This document shows, one piece after another, positions 57,398-64,000 of a stretch of DNA of 64,000 nt. The translations under genes and the position numbers were made by a program. The notes beneath the pieces were generated by a model, which saw only the letters and a program-made list of their open reading frames with translations, was not told the origin of the DNA and searched no databases. Source of the stretch: Affinundibacterium amnicola (lineage in GTDB: Bacteria > Pseudomonadota > Gammaproteobacteria > Burkholderiales > Burkholderiaceae_D); contig NZ_JACOFU010000001.1 of NCBI RefSeq assembly GCF_014284275.1, positions 186,001-250,000 on the forward strand, read 5' to 3'. The stretch's first letter is position 1; every line of letters begins with the position of its first letter.

Positions 57398-57655
57398 TCA
57401 AAAATCTCGATTCTTTTGATCATTAGATTTAAACCGCTTCACCTCAGCACCACGCAAAGCCTGATGTTTAGTCTTGCGACCTGTCACCCGCGTACGCCAC
57501 ATTTTGAAGCTTGATGCTTTCATGGCGCTACGCATCAGCCGGATTACGGCACTTTCATCTAAGCCGAATTGGCGTTGAATGGCGTCGAAAGAGGTGCGGT
57601 CTTCCCACGCCATTTGTATTACTCTATCGATAGTTGCTTGATCGATTTGTTGCAT
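57398..57655 (-). CDS. TIGR03643 family small protein
   Basis: An 85-residue basic protein matching TIGR03643. It begins IDQATIDRVIQMAWEDRTSFD and has FGLDESAVIRLMRSAMKASSFKMWRTRVTGRKTKH. The first half looks like a helix-turn-helix fold. The family has no known function but is commonly found beside photolyase and cryptochrome genes, as here. It is 6 bases after the HiPIP gene and probably co-transcribed with it. Confidence 0.8.
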   Translation of the reverse strand: MQQIDQATIDRVIQMAWEDRTSFDAIQRQFGLDESAVIRLMRSAMKASSFKMWRTRVTGRKTKHQALRGAEVKRFKSNDQKNRDF

Positions 57656-57661
57656 AGCGAT

Positions 57662-57970
57662 TTATGCTTTCTTCGCCCATGCCATGCACCAGCCTTTAGC
57701 CGCAACTTGTTTGCCACCTAAGGCTGCGCAGTTCGCCCACGGATCGGTTGGTTTGCCCTGATAGAGCATACAGTTGGCGCAATTTTTTCCGGCTGCGTAA
57801 GCGGGAAACTTTTTTGTGTCGACTTTAGTTGCATCGTGTTTGTAACCAAGTGCAGCTGAGCCAGGAGCGTTTTCATCGACACGGTTTGCTTGTGCACTTG
57901 CTTGCAATGCTGCGCCCAAACCTAAGGCCGCAGGAATGGTTTGAAGCAAGAATTGACGGCGTGATTTCAT
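57662..57970 (-). CDS. High-potential iron-sulfur protein (HiPIP)
   Basis: A 102-residue exported protein. A Tat signal (RRQFLLQTIPAALGLGAAL) leads to an Ala-rich cleavage site. The mature domain binds one [4Fe-4S] cluster through Cys64, Cys67, Cys81 and Cys95, with spacing CX2C-X13-C-X13-C that is diagnostic for HiPIP. Such proteins carry electrons in the periplasm. Its place inside a photolyase cluster is noteworthy because photolyases act in the cytoplasm. Confidence 0.92.
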   Translation of the reverse strand: MKSRRQFLLQTIPAALGLGAALQASAQANRVDENAPGSAALGYKHDATKVDTKKFPAYAAGKNCANCMLYQGKPTDPWANCAALGGKQVAAKGWCMAWAKKA

Positions 57971-58066
57971 GATGATTTCCTTCTCGTTGAAGTTTGCATA
58001 AAGTGTGATCGGTGCGTTGTGGTGAAAGTTACTTTGTATCTTTGATGCGTTTTAGTGGGCTAGGAC

Positions 58067-58462
58067 TTAGTGGACTTTGATTTGTTGGCCAGGCTTACGC
58101 CAAAGTGGTCGGCATTTCAAAAAGACGCGATACATAGCATTCAAGATTGCCAGCATCCGAGGGCGTTCCAGATAGGGAGTGATCCATTTTAGTGCTGGCA
58201 ATTGTCGCCACATAAGGATGAATGCAGCGGCGCCAGATACTAACATTTCATTTTCATCGCGGGCGTGCAATTCGCGGAGAGCTTGCGTTCGATCAAGCTG
58301 AGTTCCCAAATCCTCTTCAGCACAGCGACTGACATCAATCCACTGAATTTTGTCTGCGCCGCGCCACGATTGATAAGTCGCGATTTCTTTTGAGCATAAA
58401 GGGCAGGCACCATCAAAATAGATCGTACAGACCGATGTTGTATCGCCGCGTTTGATGGTCAT
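58067..58462 (-). CDS. DUF393 thiol-disulfide oxidoreductase-like protein
   Basis: A 131-residue DCC-family (DUF393) protein. The defining motif is IYFDGACPLCSKEIATY near residues 14-30, with two Cys that could form a redox pair. The rest carries IQWIDVSRCAEED and VSGAAAFILMWRQLP, both typical. DUF393 genes often accompany photolyase clusters, but the role is unknown. The start is uncertain: ATG at 58462 has a GAGAA site, ATG at 58474 is possible, and a GTG at 58507 is less likely. It is divergent from the MerR gene. Confidence 0.78.
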   Translation of the reverse strand: MTIKRGDTTSVCTIYFDGACPLCSKEIATYQSWRGADKIQWIDVSRCAEEDLGTQLDRTQALRELHARDENEMLVSGAAAFILMWRQLPALKWITPYLERPRMLAILNAMYRVFLKCRPLWRKPGQQIKVH

Positions 58463-58552
58463 GTCATTTCTCATAGGCTTAGGTTTTCTTATTGCACTGA
58501 CTTTCACGATGCTTGATAGCTTAGTCCAAAACCAAAATGACGTCCAATAAGT

Positions 58553-58603
58553 GAACCGTAAAAACTTGTGATATTATGGTTTTATTCGGTTCAATATCGG
58601 TTC
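58553..58603 (+). promoter_or_regulatory. Extended -10 promoter and repeated CGGTTC boxes before the MerR gene
   Basis: TGATATTAT (58569-58577) is an extended -10 promoter element. Downstream are two direct CGGTTC boxes (58587-58592 and 58598-58603) exactly 11 bases apart, and an inverted GAACCG lies upstream (58553-58558). MerR-type photoreceptor regulators such as CarH bind 11-bp direct repeats over their promoters, so this is a probable autoregulatory operator. No good -35 hexamer is seen. Confidence 0.55.
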
Positions 58604-58669
58604 TTAATGATCTGTCCAAAGATACATCTCGGTTTTTTACGATGAATACGCTACGAAAGTGAGCTAAGT

Positions 58670-59728
58670 ATGAATAATGAAATGATGAATAATGAAATAC
58701 GGAAATCCTCTGCCAACGATACGAATGCCACGTACCGCAGTGGCGCGGCGGCGCGATTGTCTGGTGTTCCTGTGGAGACTTTGCGCGTATGGGAACGGCG
58801 CTACGGTGTCACTGACCCAACGCGTTCTGAACGTGGGCAACGTCAGTATTCATTTGAAGATGTACGTCGTCTTGGGTTAATTAAGCAATTGGTTGATGCA
58901 GGTAATTCTATTGGTGCGGTAGCGCATCTTGATTTACAGCAGTTGCTGGCGATGCTGAGTGCGGTTGCAAATTTGCCTGCTGCACAATCACAAGTGCAAG
59001 TCAGTAACGGCTTGTTGAGGATTGTATTAGTTGGCGTGATGTTGCGCCAGTCTTTGATTAATTTGAATCCAGAACAAAGCAAATTGAGCTTGGTTCAAAC
59101 GGCCTTTAATCTCAAACAGGCACCGCTACAATTAAAAGATGTCAAAGTCGATGTCATGGTGATTGAACAAGGTGAATTGACTGCACCAGAAGAACAAATT
59201 CCGCTGCTGAGCATTGCGCAGCAAGCATGTCAGGCGACCGCGGTGTTGGTTTTGTATCGTTTCGCATCAAGTGATGCCATTCGTCAATTACGATTGGCAG
59301 GATTTCACGTTGCGCGGATTCCTGCTGATATGTTAGAGATTGATCATTTGTGTCGAGTCGCCATGGCACGTGCTTTAACGCTCGCAGAGCAGCAGGGACG
59401 AATCGGGCGTATGAAGAAAAGCCCGATTAAATCCAGCGAAACAGCACGTGGCAAACGCAATAATTTAATTCCAGCACGATTGCTCGATGATGATAACTTG
59501 ATGCATATCGCAAAGTTTGCAACCAGTATTCATTGTGAATGCCCAAGACATTTGGTGGATTTATTGCAGATGTTAAGCAGCTTTGAGCGTTACAGCGCGC
59601 AATGCGAAAACCGAAATGAAGACGATGCAAGTTTGCATCGCGATTTGCACCACACCGCAGCCCATGCGCGTTCTTCGCTAGAGCAGGCGCTCGTCAGAGT
59701 GGCGCAGGCTGAAGGCATACAGTATTGA
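58670..59728 (+). CDS. MerR-family regulator, LitR-like
   Basis: A 352-residue regulator. The N-terminal MerR winged helix is at about 21-85 (YRSGAAARLSGVPVETLRVWERRYGVTDP). The middle region (about 110-235) resembles the C lobe of a cobalamin-binding domain but lacks its DxHxxG-type His motif. The C-terminal block IHCECPRHLVDLLQMLSSFERYSAQCE and DASLHRDLHHTAAHARSSLEQAL is that of non-cobalamin LitR regulators. LitR proteins repress photolyase and carotenoid genes in the dark. It heads the DUF2256-cry-photolyase series and has repeated boxes over its promoter. Confidence 0.82.
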   Translation: MNNEMMNNEIRKSSANDTNATYRSGAAARLSGVPVETLRVWERRYGVTDPTRSERGQRQYSFEDVRRLGLIKQLVDAGNSIGAVAHLDLQQLLAMLSAVANLPAAQSQVQVSNGLLRIVLVGVMLRQSLINLNPEQSKLSLVQTAFNLKQAPLQLKDVKVDVMVIEQGELTAPEEQIPLLSIAQQACQATAVLVLYRFASSDAIRQLRLAGFHVARIPADMLEIDHLCRVAMARALTLAEQQGRIGRMKKSPIKSSETARGKRNNLIPARLLDDDNLMHIAKFATSIHCECPRHLVDLLQMLSSFERYSAQCENRNEDDASLHRDLHHTAAHARSSLEQALVRVAQAEGIQY

Positions 59729-59755
59729 GATGGCATCTTTCACGAAGCCCACGCC

Positions 59756-59917
59756 ATGAAGATGCGTAAAAAATCCGATCTGCCGAGTAAGATTTGCGGA
59801 GTCTGTCGCTTGCCGTTTACTTGGCGTAAGAAATGGGAAAAGGATTGGGAAGCCGTCAAATATTGCTCTGAGCGTTGTCGTCGTGCGCGAGTTTCGGCAT
59901 CAGAAAAATCCTTATGA
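59756..59917 (+). CDS. DUF2256 zinc-ribbon protein
   Basis: A 53-residue basic protein ([20 protein letters not shown] and on) of family DUF2256. Four Cys (14, 17, 37, 41) in CGVC and CSERC should bind zinc, and a Trp-rich middle ([11 protein letters not shown]) is typical. Its TGA overlaps the ATG of the cryptochrome gene (ATGA), so they are translationally coupled. DUF2256 is a common companion of photolyase and cryptochrome genes; the function is unknown. Confidence 0.88.
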   Translation: MKMRKKSDLPSKICGVCRLPFTWRKKWEKDWEAVKYCSERCRRARVSASEKSL

Positions 59918-61272
59918 AAAAGCTGATTATTTATTGGTTTCGGAACGATCTTCGATTGGAAGACAATCCTGCCTTAAATCACGCTTGCGCTTTGGCAGAA
60001 AAAATTGGCGCTGAACTGTTGACAGTGTTTTGTCACAGTGCAGCCTATGGCGCATTGCGTTCTACTTCAACAAAATGGGGTTTCGCGCGTATCTCCGCGC
60101 ATAGGCAACAATTCTTGCGCGATTGCTTATTAGATCTTCGTCATCAATTACAGCGGTATGAATGTGATTTGCTAGAACTCGACGGCGACCTGAGTGCGCA
60201 AACTGATTTGTGGACGTATTTATTACAGCGTTATGCATTAGAAGCGATCATCTGCGAAGAGATTGCTGCTCCTGAAGAAATCGCGCAGGTGGATTCTTTG
60301 CGCGTATTGCATTTGCCAGTGCATACGATGTGGCAATCAACGATGTATGCACCAGCGGCGTTCGATTTTACCTCGGCGCAGATGCCGGATCAATTCACGA
60401 CATTCAGACATAAAATTGAGAAGGGTGCTTATGCGATACGCCAGCCTGTGTCGTGTGCAATCTCAAAAACATTTGTTTTACATGATTCGAATTTGCAGAA
60501 GTTTGCAGCAATACCAGATGCGAATTTGGTCGACTATCTTAGTTATTTAATCGGTGATGAGCGCTCCTCATTTCCGTATTGGATGACAGAATTTCGCGGC
60601 GGCAGTCAGGCAGCACTGCAGCACCTGTCGCATTATTTTTCTACAGACCTAGCGCATCATTACAAGCAAACGCGTAATCAACTGCACGGCACCAGATTTT
60701 CTACCAAATTTTCCCCGTGGTTAGCCAGTGGCGCTTTATCCGCACCACAAATTGTGGCTGCTCTACGTCAATTTGAAGATGAGCATGGCAAGAGCGATAG
60801 CAGTTATTGGATATGGTTTGAATTGCTGTGGCGCGATTATTTTCGCTTCTTACATGTTAAGTATGCTGTGCAACTTTATCGTGCCAATGGTTTAAGCAAA
60901 ACACCGGTAACTTTGCCTGAATTTAATCCACAACAATTCCAAGCTTGGACACAATCTCAAACTGGCGAGCCATTGATTGATGCGGCGATGCGTGAACTCA
61001 TCGTTACTGGCTACTTATCAAATCGTCTGCGACAACAAGTGCTGAGTTATTGGCTACATGAATTGAGCGGCGATTGGCGCGTGGCGGCGGCATGGTTTGA
61101 ATCGCAATTGCTAGATTACGATGTCTACAGCAATCAGGGCAATTGCTTGTACTTGGCAGGATTAGGTACCGACCCACGTGGCTATTTGGGCGGGCGTTGG
61201 TTTGATCCGCAAAAGCAGGCGAAACAACATGATCCTGACGGCTCCTATCGTCGGCTTTGGAATGCACTCTAA
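59914..61272 (+). CDS. DASH-type cryptochrome
   Basis: A 452-residue cryptochrome/photolyase of the DASH group, which repairs CPD lesions in single-stranded DNA and may also signal. The N-terminal domain begins [18 protein letters not shown] and has [16 protein letters not shown]. The FAD domain has [50 protein letters not shown] and the diagnostic ending [18 protein letters not shown]. The ATG at 59914 is in the coupled ATGA junction. The next photolyase gene follows by 7 bases. Confidence 0.92.
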   Translation: MKKLIIYWFRNDLRLEDNPALNHACALAEKIGAELLTVFCHSAAYGALRSTSTKWGFARISAHRQQFLRDCLLDLRHQLQRYECDLLELDGDLSAQTDLWTYLLQRYALEAIICEEIAAPEEIAQVDSLRVLHLPVHTMWQSTMYAPAAFDFTSAQMPDQFTTFRHKIEKGAYAIRQPVSCAISKTFVLHDSNLQKFAAIPDANLVDYLSYLIGDERSSFPYWMTEFRGGSQAALQHLSHYFSTDLAHHYKQTRNQLHGTRFSTKFSPWLASGALSAPQIVAALRQFEDEHGKSDSSYWIWFELLWRDYFRFLHVKYAVQLYRANGLSKTPVTLPEFNPQQFQAWTQSQTGEPLIDAAMRELIVTGYLSNRLRQQVLSYWLHELSGDWRVAAAWFESQLLDYDVYSNQGNCLYLAGLGTDPRGYLGGRWFDPQKQAKQHDPDGSYRRLWNAL

Positions 61273-61279
61273 GAATACT

Positions 61280-62827
61280 ATGACAAATGCTAAGCAAAAG
61301 ACGCAGACCTTGCGCTTGATTTTGGGCGACCAACTCAACGCACAACATAGTTGGTTTCAACATCAGCAAGACGATGTGTTGTACGTGATGATGGAAGTAA
61401 GGCAGGAGACAGATTATGTATTGCATCACGCACAAAAAATTATCGTCATATTCGCAGCGATGCGCGAGTTCGCACGGCGTTTGCAAATAGCTGGACATCG
61501 TGTGCATTATCTGACGATTGATGATCCCGATAATCTACATGCGATTCCAGCGAATATAGAAAAATTGGCGGCGACTTATGAAGCGAAAGAGTTTCAATAT
61601 CAAGCACCGGATGAATATCGTTTAGACCAGCAATTGCATGAATTTGCGCAGAACACTTCTTTGCATTGTCATATGTTTGATAGTGAACATTTTTTTACAC
61701 AAAGGGACGAGGCTGCCAAGATTTTTGACGGGCGTAAGAAGTGGCTGATGGAACATTTTTATCGGCAAATGCGAGTGAAACATCGAATCTTGATGTCTGA
61801 TCAGGAACCAGCCGGTGGTGCCTGGAACTTTGATCACGATAATCGAAAAGCCTGGCCCGGATTGCCGTGGGAGCCAGAAGATTTTCGACCGCGCCATGAT
61901 CATAGTGCGCTGTGGGCGACGATACAAAATGCTGATGTGAAAAGCTTCGGCAATCCTAATGTGAATGCATTTGCATGGCCTTTGCACAGAGACGAAGCAT
62001 TGCAGCAATTGCAGGCTTTCATTCGTTTAGCCTTGCCACACTTTGGTGATTTTCAAGATGCCATGAGTAGCAAAGCTTGGCGTTTGTTTCACTCGCTGTT
62101 GTCGTTTGCTTTAAACGTCAAGATGATTAGTCCACGCGAAGTCGTGGAAGCAGTCGAAGCAGCCTGGGTGCGCGGCGATGTACCAATTGCAGCGGCTGAA
62201 GGCTACATCCGGCAGATCCTCGGTTGGCGTGAATATGTGCGTGGTGTGTATTGGCATTTCATGCCTGACTACGCGCAAGAAAATGTGTTTGATCATCAAA
62301 CTGAATTACCCGCGTGGTTTTGGACAGGCAAGACCAAGATGCGATGTCTAGCGCATTCGGTAGGGCAATCTTTAGAGCAAGCGCACGCACATCACATTCA
62401 ACGCTTGATGGTGATAGGGAATTTTTCACTGCTTGCTGGCCTGCATCCACAGCGTGTGCATGAATGGTATCTCGGTGTGTATATCGACGCGTTTGAGTGG
62501 GTGGAATTGCCGAATACTTTGGGCATGAGTCAATATGCAGACGGTGGTGTGTTGGCGACCAAGCCTTACGTATCAAGTGCGGCTTACATAGATCGCATGA
62601 GTGACTATTGCAAAGGCTGCCACTACGATAAAAAACAACGTACGACAGAGAATGCCTGTCCATTCAATGCGCTGTATTGGGACTTCTTTTCGCGCAATGA
62701 AAAACAATTGTCGAACAATCCCCGGATCGGCATGGTGTATCCGCAGTTGCGCAAGATGAGTGTGGAAGCACGCCATGATTTATCTGAGCGCGCTAATTAT
62801 TTGCGTGAGAATTTAGACGAATTGTGA
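61280..62827 (+). CDS. [4Fe-4S] (6-4) photolyase / FeS-BCP family (PhrB-like)
   Basis: A 515-residue protein of the iron-sulfur bacterial cryptochrome and photolyase family. PhrB of Agrobacterium repairs (6-4) photoproducts with FAD, a lumazine antenna and a [4Fe-4S] cluster. The N terminus TLRLILGDQLNAQHSWF is diagnostic. Cluster Cys are at 356, 444, 447 and 460, with the same spacing (88, 3, 13) as recalled for PhrB (350, 438, 441, 454). AEGYIRQILGWREYVRGVYW is in the FAD domain. The ATG at 61280 is chosen; ATG at 61262 is also possible. Confidence 0.92.
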   Translation: MTNAKQKTQTLRLILGDQLNAQHSWFQHQQDDVLYVMMEVRQETDYVLHHAQKIIVIFAAMREFARRLQIAGHRVHYLTIDDPDNLHAIPANIEKLAATYEAKEFQYQAPDEYRLDQQLHEFAQNTSLHCHMFDSEHFFTQRDEAAKIFDGRKKWLMEHFYRQMRVKHRILMSDQEPAGGAWNFDHDNRKAWPGLPWEPEDFRPRHDHSALWATIQNADVKSFGNPNVNAFAWPLHRDEALQQLQAFIRLALPHFGDFQDAMSSKAWRLFHSLLSFALNVKMISPREVVEAVEAAWVRGDVPIAAAEGYIRQILGWREYVRGVYWHFMPDYAQENVFDHQTELPAWFWTGKTKMRCLAHSVGQSLEQAHAHHIQRLMVIGNFSLLAGLHPQRVHEWYLGVYIDAFEWVELPNTLGMSQYADGGVLATKPYVSSAAYIDRMSDYCKGCHYDKKQRTTENACPFNALYWDFFSRNEKQLSNNPRIGMVYPQLRKMSVEARHDLSERANYLRENLDEL

Positions 62828-62833
62828 GCGAAT

Positions 62834-63097
62834 ATGAATCGACAAAATCAAGAGCAGTCGACTGAAGCTGGCAAGCTGATTAAGTTAAATCCCAAAAAAC
62901 TTCTACTGACTAAATGGACGGCAGTAGAGATCGTCGCTAAGCAAAAACATTTCTTGGTGAGTCGCATAGTGCAGCCAGACGATCTGAATGCACCGATCAT
63001 CGAGATAGAGATTGAAGCGGTTTATTCAGGAAATAAGCGAATTATCTTGTGGCGTGAGTTGCAAGATAGTTCGCGTTGGAAGCAGGGATGGGTGTGA
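62834..63097 (+). CDS. TIGR02450 family small protein
   Basis: An 87-residue protein of the TIGR02450 (Trp-rich) family. The core is LNPKKLLLTKWTAVEIVAKQKHFLVSRI, followed by acidic strands and IILWRELQDSSRWKQGW. The function is unknown. The family is often near photolyase clusters. It is 6 bases after the photolyase gene and clearly in the same operon. Confidence 0.85.
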   Translation: MNRQNQEQSTEAGKLIKLNPKKLLLTKWTAVEIVAKQKHFLVSRIVQPDDLNAPIIEIEIEAVYSGNKRIILWRELQDSSRWKQGWV

Positions 63098-63174
63098 TGT
63101 TTGGAAATTTGAAGTACTGGTGCAACCCGCGCCGCCAAACCGCCGTGCAAGCTTTATGGAATTTGTGCTGTTAA

Positions 63175-63290
63175 CTCCTTCCCCTTCAAGGGGAAGGTTG
63201 GGATGGGGATGGGGTTTGGTCGAAAACTTGCGGTTTGTTCGGGGAAAGAAAACCCATCCCCACCCTAGCCCTCCCCTTGAAGGGGAGGGA
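63175..63290. repeat. CCTTCCCC-type intergenic repeat, copy 3
   Basis: CTCCTTCCCCTTCAAGGGG from 63175 and CCCTCCCCTTGAAGGGGAGG near 63270-63289 each form hairpins, and TGGGATGGGGATGGG pairs with CCCATCCCCACCC. It is nearly identical to 34892-35009 apart from the loop. It separates the TIGR02450 gene from the SDR gene. Confidence 0.8.
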
Positions 63291-63342
63291 ATCTGATGCA
63301 CATTCCAACTGAAATTTCACATATCGATAAAAGGTCTACACC

Positions 63343-64000
63343 ATGCAATTACATTCTTTCCCAGAAGGTTTCCGAGCATGCGTAATCGGTGCAAGCGGTG
63401 CCATCGGCGCAGCATTTGTCGAAGCACTACAAAATGATCCTCATTGTGCAAGTGTGGTCGCGTTACATAGAAACTCAACTCCTGCAATCGACTTAACAGA
63501 CGAGAGTAGTATTGAAGCAGCGGCAGAGCAAATTAAATCAAAAGGCCCATTCCATCTCATCATCCATGCCGCAGGCATTTTGCATCAGCAAGACTTCATG
63601 CCCGAGAAAAAATTGGGTGACTTGAATATGGCGCAAATGCAAACCACCTTTATGGTGAATACCTTTGGCCCCGCAATCGTGCTGCGTCATTTTTCCAAAT
63701 TGCTCGATAAACAGCGTGGCGTATTTGCTTTGCTCTCTGCAAAAGTTGGCAGCATAGAAGACAACAGGCTAGGCGGGTGGTATAGCTATCGCGCATCGAA
63801 AGCGGCATTGAATATGATGATTAAGACTGCAGCGATAGAAATCAAGCGCACCCAGCCAAATGCGATTGTAATCGCGATGCATCCTGGCACGGTGACTTCT
63901 GCGCTGTCGCAACCTTTCCGCGGCGCAGAGATTGGCAGACGCGCAACGCAAGCAGCAAATGAGATGTTGGAAGTGATCGATCAATTGCAAGCCGAAGATA
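63343..64000 (+). CDS. Short-chain dehydrogenase/reductase, C-factor-like (cut by window end)
   Basis: The first 219 residues of an SDR; the frame is open to the last base, so the gene continues beyond the window. The NAD(P) site is GASGAIG (16-22). The catalytic residues are Ser132 in ALLSAKVGS, and Tyr149 and Lys153 in YSYRASKAALNMM. IAMHPGTVTSALSQPF follows. This is the CsgA/C-factor-like SDR type often encoded with photolyase genes. An AAAGG ribosome site precedes the ATG. The substrate is unknown. Confidence 0.85.
   Translation, partial: MQLHSFPEGFRACVIGASGAIGAAFVEALQNDPHCASVVALHRNSTPAIDLTDESSIEAAAEQIKSKGPFHLIIHAAGILHQQDFMPEKKLGDLNMAQMQTTFMVNTFGPAIVLRHFSKLLDKQRGVFALLSAKVGSIEDNRLGGWYSYRASKAALNMMIKTAAIEIKRTQPNAIVIAMHPGTVTSALSQPFRGAEIGRRATQAANEMLEVIDQLQAED

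Noticed and set aside
58670-59728. Assignment of the MerR regulator as an adenosylcobalamin photoreceptor (CarH)
   Set aside because: The middle domain lacks the DxHxxG-type His needed for base-off cobalamin binding, and the C-terminal block matches non-cobalamin LitR types.

Overview
The window reads as chromosomal DNA of a betaproteobacterium in the order Burkholderiales, probably Oxalobacteraceae (an Undibacterium-like genome). This rests on the pyrG-kdsA-eno-ftsB gene order, the protein types and the moderate base composition; it is an inference, not a database result. There is no rRNA, tRNA, CRISPR array, phage or complete insertion sequence. Almost all of the sequence is intact protein-coding DNA, and four families of palindromic intergenic repeats occupy many of the gaps.

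Layout. (1) 1-7083: cobalamin riboswitch and a cobalamin uptake and amidation operon (btuB, btuC, btuD, cobB, cobQ). (2) 7370-10270: a second TonB-dependent receptor with a strong terminator, and an orphan prepilin-like gene. (3) 10359-13848: a LysR regulator divergent from an hglS-like 2-oxoadipate dioxygenase/decarboxylase and a D-2-hydroxyglutarate dehydrogenase, together a predicted last stage of lysine breakdown. (4) 13972-26606: mixed genes, including a secreted C1B peptidase, a small lipoprotein, transporters, a DUF1272/GlxA-type regulator/cysteine hydrolase operon, tatD, comEC and an LpxR-like lipid A deacylase. (5) 26658-31793: two ECF sigma-factor operons, one with an exported truncated haemoglobin and a DUF3034 protein, the other with a RskA-type anti-sigma factor. 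Both are preceded by the same promoter motif, TG(A/C)ATCC-N16-CGTATAAG. (6) 31933-37033: pyrG, kdsA, a conserved hypothetical gene, eno, ftsB. (7) 37030-48929: waaC, a phosphomannomutase/phosphoglucomutase and a compact O-unit locus (UDP-sugar dehydratase, priming transferase, epimerase/reductase, one glycosyltransferase, flippase, rfbD-C-A-B). (8) 49326-53591: grpE, dnaK, dnaJ with sigma-32-type promoters. (9) 53747-64000: carbonic anhydrase, an acyltransferase, then a light-response and DNA-repair cluster with three different photolyase/cryptochrome genes, a LitR-like MerR regulator, a HiPIP and the small families that travel with photolyases (TIGR03643, DUF2256, DUF393, TIGR02450), ending in a truncated SDR gene.

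Most unusual points. Two long intergenic elements (29025-29374 and 52180-52447) have nested stems that differ in sequence but keep pairing through compensatory changes. Two ECF operons share a promoter that can be read directly, and a second palindromic repeat lies inside the leader of one of them. The photolyase regulator has 11-bp-spaced direct repeats over its own promoter. The O-unit locus has one glycosyltransferase and no visible polymerase.
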